From Bacteroidota bacterium (GTDB lineage Bacteria; Bacteroidota; Bacteroidia; AKYH767-A; JAHEYN01), in assembly GCA_023251555.1 (NCBI GenBank), contig JAHEYN010000003.1, positions 1 through 64,000 of the forward strand: a stretch of DNA of 64,000 nucleotides, given 5' to 3'. The notes beneath the pieces are model-generated. The model was not told the origin of the DNA and did no database searches. It worked only from the letters and a program-made list of their open reading frames with translations. Within the stretch, counting starts at the first letter, position 1, and each line of letters starts with the position of its first letter. The translations under genes and the position numbers were made by a program. Below are positions 1 to 9,993 of the stretch, in pieces.

Positions 1-1
1 A

Positions 2-226
2 CAGGATATACAGGTAACGCTTCCCTACGGTTCGGATGACGGAGTGCTGGTAGTGGTAAGAGACCTTACGGGGAGGGAGGCCTTCAGCAAGGTGATGCCG
101 CTTTCACAGAACAACAACTTCATCATTGCCAGGGACCTGCTGGGGCAGCTTACCGCAGGGGTGTATATTATCAATGCAAGTTCTGAAAACAAAGACTACA
201 GCAAGAAACTGATAATCAATAAATGA
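2..226 (+). CDS. C-terminal fragment of a T9SS type A sorting-domain protein (truncated by window start)
   Basis: Frame open from base 2; ...VLVVVRDLTGREAFSK...LTAGVYIINASSENKDYSKKLIINK resembles T9SS type A CTD and is closely similar to the C-terminus of the next gene. Confidence 0.8.
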   Translation, partial: QDIQVTLPYGSDDGVLVVVRDLTGREAFSKVMPLSQNNNFIIARDLLGQLTAGVYIINASSENKDYSKKLIINK

Positions 227-247
227 TCTACGATCTTTAAAAAAGGG

Positions 248-280
248 AAAAGGGAGGATTGATAATCCTCCCTTTTCTTT
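248..280 (+). terminator. Rho-independent-like terminator
   Basis: Perfect 13-bp stem AAAAGGGAGGATT-gat-AATCCTCCCTTTT followed by T-rich tail, just after the stop at 226. Confidence 0.8.
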
Positions 281-457
281 ATACAGTGCTTATTCCTCTC
301 TTAGCTTTTAGCAAAAAATAAACAGTTTAGTAAAAAATTTATAAATTATGAGCTCTTTTAAAGCACTGTTAAAGCATAGACTCCCACGTTTTAGAAAAAT
401 TTATTTTAGAAATCAGGAATAATTATTTATTATTGCATAAAGTAAAATTGCCATAAC

Positions 458-1705
458 ATGACTGTTTATTACCCCCTCTCCCGAATTAATTTTGGCTTAA
501 AAAAAATTACATTCCTGATTGCGGTATTAATTCCGCTCCTGTCGTTTTCCCAACCAACCTATGATCAGTCCAGTACAAAATCCGGAATGGGTGTTGGCAG
601 CAATAGCTGGAGCCATACCTGCTCGGGATCGGACGGGCTTCTTGTAGTCGGGGCTACCAGCGAAAACAAATCTGTTACCTCTGTTACATATAACACTATT
701 CCACTGACAAAAGGGTCTTCTGTTGTTGGCGGAGCCGCAATGGAGGTTTCATTCTGGTATCTTGTTAATCCTCCAACCGGTGCTCATACGGTAGTGGTAA
801 CCCAATCGGGCAATGCAGATTTATATTGTGGTGCTGTTTCTTTTAACGGGGTTGACCAGGGTACACCTTTGGGTACTTTCTCAACGGCCAAAGCCAACAG
901 TAATGCTCCAAGTTTAAATGTTACAAGCACTGCAAGCGATCTGGCGTTTGCAATTCTTGGTACTATTGTCAGCAATCCTACACCGAATGCGAGCCAGACA
1001 CAAACGCATGAAATAGGAAATACATTATATAATGCATCTTCTACTGCGCCGGGAGCAGCGAGCGTTACCATGTCCTATACCATGTCAAGCGAAGACTGGG
1101 TTCTTATTGGAGTTTCAATTCAGGCCGCCGCAGGGCTTCCTATACAGCTTGTTAATTTTAATGCAGTTCCTGCTAGAGAAAGCGTTGAGCTTTCCTGGAG
1201 CACGGCATCAGAAAAGAACAACGATTATTATACTGTTGAAAGAAGTGCTGAGGGTATGACTTATTCAGAAGTTGAAAAAGTTGACGGTGCCGGCAACAGC
1301 TCACACAATCTTTTCTATGATTATTTTGATTTCTCACCCCTGAAAGGCCTTTCCTATTACCGTCTTAAACAAACAGATTTTAATGGAGTTTCTACATATT
1401 CTTTTACCGTGTCAGTCAATATTGAACCTCAATTTGGCGAAACACTTTCTGTTTTTCCCAACCCGTCGAACGGGCAGGATGTGAGTATTTCAATTCCTGA
1501 TGGGGAGCCTCAGAAAGATCCCATTCTGGTGGTTATCCGTGACCTTACAGGAAGGGAAGCTTTTATAAAGGTACTTCCAGTCTATGAGGATAATAACTTT
1601 GTAATCGCGAGAGATGTGCTGGAGGAGCTTAATCCCGGAGTGTATATAATCAGCGCGGCTTCTGCAAACGAAGTTTACAGCAAGAAACTTGTTATCAGCA
1701 AGTAA
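458..1705 (+). CDS. T9SS type A sorting-domain secreted protein
   Basis: N-terminal signal-like hydrophobic segment; C-terminal 'FPNPSNGQDVSI...GVYIISAASANEVYSKKLVISK' typical of T9SS type A CTD. Confidence 0.85.
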   Translation: MTVYYPLSRINFGLKKITFLIAVLIPLLSFSQPTYDQSSTKSGMGVGSNSWSHTCSGSDGLLVVGATSENKSVTSVTYNTIPLTKGSSVVGGAAMEVSFWYLVNPPTGAHTVVVTQSGNADLYCGAVSFNGVDQGTPLGTFSTAKANSNAPSLNVTSTASDLAFAILGTIVSNPTPNASQTQTHEIGNTLYNASSTAPGAASVTMSYTMSSEDWVLIGVSIQAAAGLPIQLVNFNAVPARESVELSWSTASEKNNDYYTVERSAEGMTYSEVEKVDGAGNSSHNLFYDYFDFSPLKGLSYYRLKQTDFNGVSTYSFTVSVNIEPQFGETLSVFPNPSNGQDVSISIPDGEPQKDPILVVIRDLTGREAFIKVLPVYEDNNFVIARDVLEELNPGVYIISAASANEVYSKKLVISK

Positions 1706-1718
1706 GGAGCCTCTCTCC

Positions 1719-3944
1719 CTACCTTAACAGCAGGACTTGTCCATAGCGGATTTGTTTCCCTTCGTTATTTTCCCATTGCAGCAGAAAACTGAACATTCCC
1801 GGGTTAGCATTTTTGCCATGTTCTTTTCCGTCCCATCCTGAATCCGTGCTTGAAGTAGCAAAAACTTCCTCTCCCCATCGGTTAAAAACGTGAAATGTGA
1901 ATGTCCCTGAGCCGATTCCGCGTACATAGAGTACATCATTGATATTATCTCCGTTAGGAGAAAAAGCATTAGGGATGTAGGGGATATCTTCCTTGCAGGC
2001 AGCAAAGCCAATAGTGATAGTATCTCCCGCACTGCACAAACCATCATATATAGTTACCCAGTAAACTCCCTCATGATTCACTTTAACAATAGGTGTCGTT
2101 TCACCTGTTGACCACGCAAAAGACGAGCCGTTATTCCCCGCATCCAGTTGTAATGATTCACCTGAACAGACAGAGGTGTCTTTGCCCAGAGAGACTTCAG
2201 TAGTATGTACAAAAATTCTTACAGAATCCTTTACCGCACAGTCTGTGGTCAGATAATATGTCGTGGTCTGGGAGGGGGTCACGGTTATTGATGGTGTTGT
2301 GTCTCCCGTACTCCATGAATAAGAGGGGAGTCCGTTTACTGAAAGAGTCAGGGGTGTTCCCGAGCATATCAGGCTGTCTTTTCCGAGATCAAAGGATATA
2401 TTCAGAACAGTGACCCTGACAGAATCTGTAAACGAGCAGCCGGAATAAAGATAATAAGTTGTTGACTGGGAGGGGCTGACGGTAATAGATGCTGAGGTAT
2501 CTCCCGTGCTCCACAGGTAACCCGCAAGGCCACTGGCAGTAAGGATAGCTGTACCCCCCGGGCAAATGACAGTATCTCCGGGCATTGAAAACTGACTGGA
2601 GGAATAACAGTTTGTATTGGTCATCATTGAGACCGGGGAGGAAATCGTTAACGGGGATGCCGTAATTCCGATGGTATCCATATTCCCTGCGGGGGGTGTT
2701 GTTGTGATAAAACCTGTTGACCCGGAAGAAGATACTGGCGAAGATGTGGTGCAGCTGGTATTACAGGCTGTATTTGTTTTGATAAGGAACATACTGCTGG
2801 TGTTGGTGAACATCGAAATACTCTCCCCGAAAATAACATACTCTCCGATTGGGGTCTGGTATGCGGCATTTGCATATTCCCAGTCTGAGCCTCCAAAAGT
2901 TCTGTTCCATGCCATGTTACCGGCAGAATCAGTTTTCACGAGATACATATTCAGTGCACCCCCGAAACTGAAGGTATGCCCGCCGAGCAGATAGCCTCCG
3001 TCGCAGGTTGGGCTGAGGGAGACACAATAATCATCCTTGGTTCCTCCGTAGGTTTTTTCCCAGAGAATGTTTCCTGAAAGGTCAATCTTAAGCAGGTTAA
3101 AATCCGATGCATTGGAAAAGAAACCACCATTTCCCGCGAGGAGGTAGCCGCTACTGCCGGAGCTTATAACTTTATTGCAATAATTATCCTGTGAATCTCC
3201 ATAAACCCTTTGCCACTGAACGTTTCCGACGGTATCAGTTTTCACACAATAAAAATCATAATCCCCCCCGGAAGAAATGCTTGCTGTATATCCTCCGCAT
3301 ATATATCCTCCGTCGGCAGACTGGATTACGGAAGACAGGGCGTCTTCATTGGTTCCCAGGATAAAAATCTTTTCCCACAAAGGGGTTCCAAGTGAATCAG
3401 TTTTTACCAGATATCCATCCCGGTCAAAACCACCGTTTGTATAAGTGTTTCCTGCAATGATAAATCCTCCATCTGTAGTTTGATAAACAGACTCAAAGCT
3501 GTCATAACTTGAGCCGCCGAATGTTTTGCTCCACTGCAGCATCCCGAGAGAGTCCAGTTTAATAAGATATGCATCATAAACACCTCCCCCGGTGCAGTAC
3601 GATGAGGTCCTTCCGGTGAGGGCGTAACCCCCGTCGGCAGTTTGCACTATTGCATTGGCGACATCAGGGGAAAGTCCCCCGAATTTTCTTGAAAATACGA
3701 CATTCCCGCTGGAGTTCAGCTTAACCACATGAATACTTTCATCAGGCTGAAAGCTGTCATAAGAACCAAGAAAGACGTAATTCCCATCGGAAGTAACAAT
3801 GCCGCTTATATCATCATTCCTGTTAATTCCACCGTTAAACATTTTTTCCATTGTAACCTGCGCGGCAGATTGCCGGCCGGCAATCACGGAGAAGAAGATG
3901 AAAGCTGTGATGAAATATTTCGGGAAAGGCAGTGGAATCAGCAT
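1719..3944 (-). CDS. Secreted repeat protein with gliding-motility-associated (T9SS type B / CHU_C-like) C-terminal domain
   Basis: Repeats W.(K/R)TFGG...D......QT.DGGY; C-term 'YIPNAFSPNGDNINDVLYVRG...FNRWGEEVF...WDGKEHGKNANPGMFSFLL'. Confidence 0.88.
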   Translation of the reverse strand: MLIPLPFPKYFITAFIFFSVIAGRQSAAQVTMEKMFNGGINRNDDISGIVTSDGNYVFLGSYDSFQPDESIHVVKLNSSGNVVFSRKFGGLSPDVANAIVQTADGGYALTGRTSSYCTGGGVYDAYLIKLDSLGMLQWSKTFGGSSYDSFESVYQTTDGGFIIAGNTYTNGGFDRDGYLVKTDSLGTPLWEKIFILGTNEDALSSVIQSADGGYICGGYTASISSGGDYDFYCVKTDTVGNVQWQRVYGDSQDNYCNKVISSGSSGYLLAGNGGFFSNASDFNLLKIDLSGNILWEKTYGGTKDDYCVSLSPTCDGGYLLGGHTFSFGGALNMYLVKTDSAGNMAWNRTFGGSDWEYANAAYQTPIGEYVIFGESISMFTNTSSMFLIKTNTACNTSCTTSSPVSSSGSTGFITTTPPAGNMDTIGITASPLTISSPVSMMTNTNCYSSSQFSMPGDTVICPGGTAILTASGLAGYLWSTGDTSASITVSPSQSTTYYLYSGCSFTDSVRVTVLNISFDLGKDSLICSGTPLTLSVNGLPSYSWSTGDTTPSITVTPSQTTTYYLTTDCAVKDSVRIFVHTTEVSLGKDTSVCSGESLQLDAGNNGSSFAWSTGETTPIVKVNHEGVYWVTIYDGLCSAGDTITIGFAACKEDIPYIPNAFSPNGDNINDVLYVRGIGSGTFTFHVFNRWGEEVFATSSTDSGWDGKEHGKNANPGMFSFLLQWENNEGKQIRYGQVLLLR

Positions 3945-3957
3945 CTTAATCTGCTAG

Positions 3958-5874
3958 TCAGCGAAGGATGGAAAACCGCTGTGAGCTGTTGCCTGTGGGG
4001 GTGCTCAGCAGCAGGGAGTAGATGCCATTGGTAAGAGTGCCGACGTCAATGTTATCTGTGCAAGCCCCGTCCGTTGAGAGGCGGATTTCTTTTTTCAACA
4101 CCAGATTTCCTGACACATCATAAATATTTACCGGTACTTTACCGGTATTCCCGGCATCATAAACAGAGAGGGAAATATTATTTCCGGCCTGGTTCAGGAT
4201 GAGGGAAACTCCTGGCGGACGATTTTCGAAGATAGTGTATGAGATAAGAGAAGAATAAGATGCTTCCCCGTTAACTCCGGTACATTCGAGCCGGTAAAAT
4301 ATTATTCTGCCGGCACCACTCAGGTTATCATCTAGGAAAGCGTATTTTATTTCTGAAACGGAGTTGCCTGCACCGTTCACTTTGCCAATGGATTCGAAGG
4401 TTTGCCCATCAACACTCCTTTGCACGGTAAAGTACTGATTATCAGTTTCGCTGTAAGTACCCCATTCGAGCAGGCAATTTTCATCCTGTTTTTTGCACTT
4501 CAGGTATGCCAGTCCGATAGGCAGGGCAGAAGGGCACATAACAGTATTGGTAACTACCTGGGTGGATTCTGTGAAGCCGCTGGTAACGGTATTGGCTGAA
4601 GGGACAGGGGAGGAAGATGATACCACGGAAGTAACGGTATTTTCAACAATTGATGCAGTAACGTCATTCACAGGGCGGGCGAGGGCCATCTCATTGCATC
4701 CTGCGATGCCGGCCGCATCGGTTTTCACCACTTCAATATTGGTAGCCGATGCCGCATTGGGTCCAAAGCTGGAGGTATATCCCGTAAACATATATCCTCC
4801 GTCGCTGGTCTGGTCAATAAACCAGCTTCTTTCGTCATTGGTATCTCCGTAATTACGGGACCACTGAACCGTGCCTGCCGCATCCAGTTTCACGAGCCCA
4901 TAATCCCCGGCATTAAAACCGCCCCAGCCTTCTCCCGAGAACATATAACCTCCATCGGTGGTTTGGATGCCTGTGTATGCCTGGCTGAGGGTATTCCCGT
5001 ATGTCTTTGCCCAGCTCACCACACCTTTGGAGGTAGTTTTCATCACAAACATTCTTTGTCCTACCCAACTCATGGAGTATCCGAATACAAGGAACTCGCC
5101 TGCAGCATTCTGGATAACAGAATATGCATAATCGCCCCCTGTTCCTCCATAAGCTTTCGCCCAACTTACTGTGCCTGAAGCATTTGTTTTAAGCAGAAAA
5201 ACTTCCATACCTCCTGCTCCCGGCCAGTAGCTTGAGCTTACATATCCTGTTAACACATAACCGCCATCGGCAGTTTGTTTAAGGTCGTTACAGTAATCCT
5301 GGGAAAAGGATGAGCTGCTTCCGTATGTTTTTGCCCAGGACAGGGAGCCATCGGAAAGTGTTTTAATGAGGAACATATCTGTTCCACCGGATCCGTAGCT
5401 CGCCGTATTGCCTGCTATAGCAAAGCCGCCGTCGGTAGTTTGTACGAAAGAGTTCGGTGTTTCTCCCAGGGTTCCCCCGTATGCTTTTGCCCACTGGAGG
5501 GTTCCGTCCGAAGCCAGTTTTGTAACAAGAAAATCCGTTGATCCTGCAGCTCCCAGGTATGTTTGCCCGCAAAAAGCTATTGCTCCGCCTGCATTTTCAA
5601 CGAGGCCTTTTGCTCCCCATTCCACGCCGGTTGAAGCATATGTTTTTGCCCATAACAGGCTTCCGTCCGATTTTAATTTAGCAAGCAAATAGGCTGATGA
5701 GCCAGTATAACTGCCTGAGTATCCAAATACAGCAAAGGTGCCATCATTCAGCTGGATCGAAGCTCTTCCCACTTCCTGCCCTGCATCGCCGAGAGCAACA
5801 TGAAACTGCTGTGCCTGCAGAGCAGGCGATACAGCAATGGAAAAAAGACAAGAAAGCAGGATAAATTTGTTCAT
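3958..5874 (-). CDS. T9SS type A secreted repeat protein
   Basis: Signal peptide; multiple 'WAKTYGG...QTTDGGY...G' repeats; C-terminal T9SS-like domain. Confidence 0.85.
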   Translation of the reverse strand: MNKFILLSCLFSIAVSPALQAQQFHVALGDAGQEVGRASIQLNDGTFAVFGYSGSYTGSSAYLLAKLKSDGSLLWAKTYASTGVEWGAKGLVENAGGAIAFCGQTYLGAAGSTDFLVTKLASDGTLQWAKAYGGTLGETPNSFVQTTDGGFAIAGNTASYGSGGTDMFLIKTLSDGSLSWAKTYGSSSSFSQDYCNDLKQTADGGYVLTGYVSSSYWPGAGGMEVFLLKTNASGTVSWAKAYGGTGGDYAYSVIQNAAGEFLVFGYSMSWVGQRMFVMKTTSKGVVSWAKTYGNTLSQAYTGIQTTDGGYMFSGEGWGGFNAGDYGLVKLDAAGTVQWSRNYGDTNDERSWFIDQTSDGGYMFTGYTSSFGPNAASATNIEVVKTDAAGIAGCNEMALARPVNDVTASIVENTVTSVVSSSSPVPSANTVTSGFTESTQVVTNTVMCPSALPIGLAYLKCKKQDENCLLEWGTYSETDNQYFTVQRSVDGQTFESIGKVNGAGNSVSEIKYAFLDDNLSGAGRIIFYRLECTGVNGEASYSSLISYTIFENRPPGVSLILNQAGNNISLSVYDAGNTGKVPVNIYDVSGNLVLKKEIRLSTDGACTDNIDVGTLTNGIYSLLLSTPTGNSSQRFSILR

Positions 5875-5877
5875 CCG

Positions 5878-7743
5878 TTAATTTTTTATGAATCTGCACT
5901 GACTTTGGCGGTTCCCGTCGTCGATCCTGAGAAAATACATTCCGGCGGAGAGATTACTCACATTGATTTTACCGGACAGAGTACCGCTTGCTGCATGTTG
6001 TTCCTGTTCGGATAATACATTGCCGGACAATCCGAGCACATAAATTTTCAATGTGGAATTTGCAGGAAGCGAGAGGTGGTAATCAACGAAATGCTCTGTT
6101 ATTACAGAAGTAAGTCTTATGGAGAGAGAAGGACCTGCTTTTATTGAAATAGTGCGGGAGAAAGTTTCCCTGCCGTCATAATCTGATTGCCTGATCCTGT
6201 AATAAGTTATTCCGGTGAAAGGGTTAGTATCAATAAAGGAAAAGTTGCGGGAGAATGCAGTAACCGCAGGTATTTTCACCCTTCCTGCTTCTTCAAAGTC
6301 AATACCGTCAGCGCTTTTTTCAACAGCAAAATAATAATAATCATTTTCCTGAGAGGCAGACCAGTTCAGCATATTACCTTGCTCGGTGCTATGGCCGGTA
6401 AACGATAGAAAAGCAAGAGGGAGGGGTACCTGGCAGAGGATGCTCTGTGTAGATCCGGGAGAGGGATTACCTCCGAGGGCGGGGCTCCCCGTGGCGCCGC
6501 CTCCTGCCCCGGAGAGTGAAAGTGTCCCGGAAGACGGGAGGGGGACGGTCTCCGTCAGTGTACCGGTAACTTCATTACATCCGCTGGCCCCTGAGGCATT
6601 GGTCTTAAACACAAGGAAGTTGGATCCCACGCCTCCGGCTCCGAGGCTGCTGTTGCCGTTTACAAGAAATCCCCCGTCGGCAGTTTGTATTACTCCATAG
6701 CCTTCGTCCCAGTCGGTGCTTCCGGTTGCAGATGCCCACTGGACTGTTCCGGCGTTATCTGTTTTAAAAAGCAGGAAGTCAAACACTCCAAAGCCGAAGC
6801 TATAGGTATCTCCTGCGACGGCATAGCCACCGTCAGTAGTCTGGCACACACGCCTTGCATTTTCCTGGGTTCCGCCGAAGTAAGTTTTCATCCAGTCTAT
6901 ATTCCCGTTCGCATCCGTCTTCATAAGGAATGCTTCCGCTCCATAGTAGCCTGTCACCATATAACCTCCGCCCGAGGTGGTAATTATACCATAAGCTCTG
7001 TCATTGCTAAAAGGGTCTCCGTAGGTTTTAGTCCAGAGGAGAGTTCCGTTTGTAGAGACTTTTAAAATGTAGATATCTTCATTTAGTCCGGCGCCGGTAT
7101 ATCCTGCGATAACGAAGCCTCCGCTTACTTCTTTCACTTCATGTCCGTACTGGGTCCCCGTACTGTTGCCATAAGTTTTTGTCCATAGCAAAGTGCCGGA
7201 GGAGCTTACTTTCAGGAGGTACACATCCGTGGTGCCGCCGGTACCGAAGTTAGAGGTTTCGCCGACGAGGATAAAGCCACCGTCGGAAGTAAGCTGGCCA
7301 TCCCATGCGACATCTGACAATACGCCCGTTACAGTGCCTCCATAGGTTTTAGCCCATTGCACTGTGCCATTGCTGCTTGTTTTAAAAAAGAGGACATCGC
7401 TGCCGCCGGCTCCGTAACCCATAGTATGTCCCCCGACGACATATACCCCGTCAGTAGTTTGCCTCACAAAGCGGGAATATTCGCTGGCAGTGCTGCCGTA
7501 GGTTTGTGACCACTGAAGATTTCCGTTCAAATCTATTTTCATCAGGTAAACCTCATCACTGTTTCCCCAGCTGGAGGTATTCCCTGTGATGATGTAACCG
7601 CCGTCGGTAGTAGGGCTTATGCTTTGCGCAATTTCCCCGCTGGTGCCGCCGTAGCTGATCTGGAAGGTTTGGGAATCAGCCCGGGATGCAGTGATTAAGA
7701 ATACTATGGCAACAATGCCGGCATTAGGGAATCGCATACTCAT
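5878..7743 (-). CDS. T9SS type A secreted repeat protein
   Basis: Same TYGG/QTTDGGY repeats; 'LPLAFLSFTGHSTEQGNMLNWSASQEND' module; C-term 'NLSAGMYFLRIDDGNRQSQCRFIKN'. Confidence 0.85.
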   Translation of the reverse strand: MSMRFPNAGIVAIVFLITASRADSQTFQISYGGTSGEIAQSISPTTDGGYIITGNTSSWGNSDEVYLMKIDLNGNLQWSQTYGSTASEYSRFVRQTTDGVYVVGGHTMGYGAGGSDVLFFKTSSNGTVQWAKTYGGTVTGVLSDVAWDGQLTSDGGFILVGETSNFGTGGTTDVYLLKVSSSGTLLWTKTYGNSTGTQYGHEVKEVSGGFVIAGYTGAGLNEDIYILKVSTNGTLLWTKTYGDPFSNDRAYGIITTSGGGYMVTGYYGAEAFLMKTDANGNIDWMKTYFGGTQENARRVCQTTDGGYAVAGDTYSFGFGVFDFLLFKTDNAGTVQWASATGSTDWDEGYGVIQTADGGFLVNGNSSLGAGGVGSNFLVFKTNASGASGCNEVTGTLTETVPLPSSGTLSLSGAGGGATGSPALGGNPSPGSTQSILCQVPLPLAFLSFTGHSTEQGNMLNWSASQENDYYYFAVEKSADGIDFEEAGRVKIPAVTAFSRNFSFIDTNPFTGITYYRIRQSDYDGRETFSRTISIKAGPSLSIRLTSVITEHFVDYHLSLPANSTLKIYVLGLSGNVLSEQEQHAASGTLSGKINVSNLSAGMYFLRIDDGNRQSQCRFIKN

Positions 7744-7744
7744 A

Positions 7745-9832
7745 TTATTCTTTTATAAATTTAACCTGGCTGCAACTATTTCCTTTTTCATTTATTTTCA
7801 GGAAATACATTCCCGGGCTGAGGCTGCGGGCAGGGAGGCTGTAACTATTGATGCCCATGGAGGCAATTGTCTTATCATGCATGAGAATTTTGCCCCGGAT
7901 ATCAGTCACTTCTATATTCAGTTCAGAATATTCGTCGGAAGCGACGACAAAGTTCAGGTCATTGACCACAGGCATGGGATAAATCTCTGCAGTCAGCTTT
8001 TTGCCGGATTCTGTATTCAGGCTGATAACATTTGAATAGACTGAAACTCCATCGTAATCTGTTTGCCTGAGACGGTAATAAGACATTCCGGGAGAGGGTC
8101 CGAACTCAATGAAACGGTAATGGTTTGTTGCAGAGGGTTGCTCTTTGCCTTTGACATTTCCGATTTCAGAGAAGTTAATCCCGTCAGTACTTTTCTCTAT
8201 TGTGAAACGATCATTATTCACTTCGGATGCGGTAATCCATTCAAATACATTTTCATTGCCATTGTTTTTACCTGTAAATGAGAGAAGTCCGACAGGAAGG
8301 GTGACGGTAAATCTTGCGATATAATTCACATCGGGGCCTCCCGAGTTGAAGAAGAATCCGCCGGCATAGATTTCCGAGTTATATGCGGCAATAGTAAACA
8401 CCCAGTTATTCAGGCCTGCCCCGAGGGTCCACCAGTTAGTGCCATCCCATTTTGCTATACGGGAGGCGGGATTACAGTTGACAGCGGTGAACCATCCGCC
8501 GATATATAGTTCGGAATTATAAACGGTAAGCGCTTCCACAAAATTATTGGTTCCTGTTCCGAGAGATGACCATGCACTGCCGTTCCATTTAGCAATGTAG
8601 TTGGCAGAAACAGCGTTTCCAAATGTTCCGGTGAATTGTCCGCCGGCATACAGGTCGGAGCCGTAAACATTAAGGACTTTCACAAAATTATTCAACCCGG
8701 GACCCACCATAGACCATGCAGCGCCATTCCATTTGGCGATATAATAAACAAAACTGCCGGCAGCCATGCTGAAAGAGCCGCCTGCGACGAGGTCTGTGCC
8801 GTAGGTGCAGATTGAATTTACGTTTCCGTTCACTCCTGCGCCCAGGGCGGCCCATGAAGTCCCATTCCAGCTTGCGATATAATTGGCTGGAACTCCGCCG
8901 GCATTGGTAAATGCTCCGCCCGCGTATATTTTACCGCTATAAAGTCCGAGGGACATCACATCTGCATTTGTACCTGAGCCCACGGATGACCATGTAGTCC
9001 CGTTCCACCTGGCGATATAATCTGCGGGGGCGCCTCCGAGAGTAGAGAAAGAGCCTCCGGCATACAGTTCCCCGTTATAAACACACAGGGCATTCACCGT
9101 ATTATCAAAGGTATTTGAGCCGACGGCTGACCAGCTGGTGCCGTTCCATTTAGCGATATAGTTGGCAGAAACGCCACTTGCATTATTAAAGCATCCGCCC
9201 ACATACAGTTCGGAGTTATAAACGGCTGTGGCAACCACTCCGCATGCATCCATTCCCGTAACCACGGGTCCCCAGGTAATAGATACGCTATTCACAGTGG
9301 GGGCGGTGTAGGAGGTTGTGAGAGATCCGAAATTCGTAACATCGTTTGTAATCCCGGTGATAGTCGCATTTCCGGCATTTCCGGAGCTCCTTGTAATACT
9401 TCCGGCGTTTGAGGAGCATGTATTCATGGCTGCGGCAGTGGCACGAATCTGCAGGCCCGTGATGGTTAAAATATCCGTAAGGGCATTTGGAGTTCCGTTG
9501 GTAGAAATAGTTACTGTAATATCATTGGTATTCCAGGTTGAGATTGAAGCGCCTGTAAGGTCAGGGCCGGAGATGGTGCAGGAGCCTGTTGCCGATTTAA
9601 ACTCATAGTTCGAGGGGCATGTGAGTATAAGCGTGGTGTTTGTCTGGCTGGCTGCATAATCCGTAGAGACGCCTTCAGTTATAACAATATTGCCGAGGGT
9701 AGTCCAGGAGGCGTTGGTAAGATTGGTCCCGCCGGTGGCAGCGGTAACAGAAACGGCAGCCCTGACATCAGCGCCCGGGAAGGCAAATGCCAGCATAATT
9801 CCTGCAAGCAATCGGTATAAAATTTTATTCAT
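7745..9832 (-). CDS. T9SS type A secreted protein with beta-propeller-like YIAKWNG.(S/T)W repeats
   Basis: At least seven 'YIA(K/R)WNGT(S/T)W..(L/V)G.G....V..L..Y...LY.GG.F' repeats; C-term 'SLSPGMYFLKINEKGNSCSQVKFIKE'. Confidence 0.85.
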   Translation of the reverse strand: MNKILYRLLAGIMLAFAFPGADVRAAVSVTAATGGTNLTNASWTTLGNIVITEGVSTDYAASQTNTTLILTCPSNYEFKSATGSCTISGPDLTGASISTWNTNDITVTISTNGTPNALTDILTITGLQIRATAAAMNTCSSNAGSITRSSGNAGNATITGITNDVTNFGSLTTSYTAPTVNSVSITWGPVVTGMDACGVVATAVYNSELYVGGCFNNASGVSANYIAKWNGTSWSAVGSNTFDNTVNALCVYNGELYAGGSFSTLGGAPADYIARWNGTTWSSVGSGTNADVMSLGLYSGKIYAGGAFTNAGGVPANYIASWNGTSWAALGAGVNGNVNSICTYGTDLVAGGSFSMAAGSFVYYIAKWNGAAWSMVGPGLNNFVKVLNVYGSDLYAGGQFTGTFGNAVSANYIAKWNGSAWSSLGTGTNNFVEALTVYNSELYIGGWFTAVNCNPASRIAKWDGTNWWTLGAGLNNWVFTIAAYNSEIYAGGFFFNSGGPDVNYIARFTVTLPVGLLSFTGKNNGNENVFEWITASEVNNDRFTIEKSTDGINFSEIGNVKGKEQPSATNHYRFIEFGPSPGMSYYRLRQTDYDGVSVYSNVISLNTESGKKLTAEIYPMPVVNDLNFVVASDEYSELNIEVTDIRGKILMHDKTIASMGINSYSLPARSLSPGMYFLKINEKGNSCSQVKFIKE

Positions 9833-9856
9833 GGGAAATGATTATTAATATATAAA

Positions 9857-9864
9857 CAAATATA
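9857..9864 (-). promoter_or_regulatory. Candidate Bacteroidota -7 element (TATATTTG) for the 7745..9832 gene
   Basis: CAAATATA on + strand = TATATTTG on -, 25 bp upstream of the start codon. Confidence 0.45.
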
Positions 9865-9954
9865 GACAGAGCTTTTGTTTTTGTAAATACCTTTTTAAAA
9901 ATAAATGTAGAAGTCCAAATACATAAGATGTATCATAAAGTTTACAATATTGTT

Positions 9955-9962
9955 TATATTTG
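9955..9962 (+). promoter_or_regulatory. Candidate -7 element (TATATTTG) for the 9994..11529 gene
   Basis: TAnnTTTG match about 32 bp upstream of the ATG. Confidence 0.45.
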
Positions 9963-9993
9963 AGTTTATTTATAATATTTACTTATAAGTTCA

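Noticed and set aside
784-1071. Antisense and alternative-frame ORFs throughout the ORF track (e.g. 784..1071, 2617..2994, 10996..11595, 39484..40479, 51180..51800)
   Set aside because: They lie opposite or out of frame with well-supported genes, have no recognisable domains, and have compositions expected for shadow ORFs
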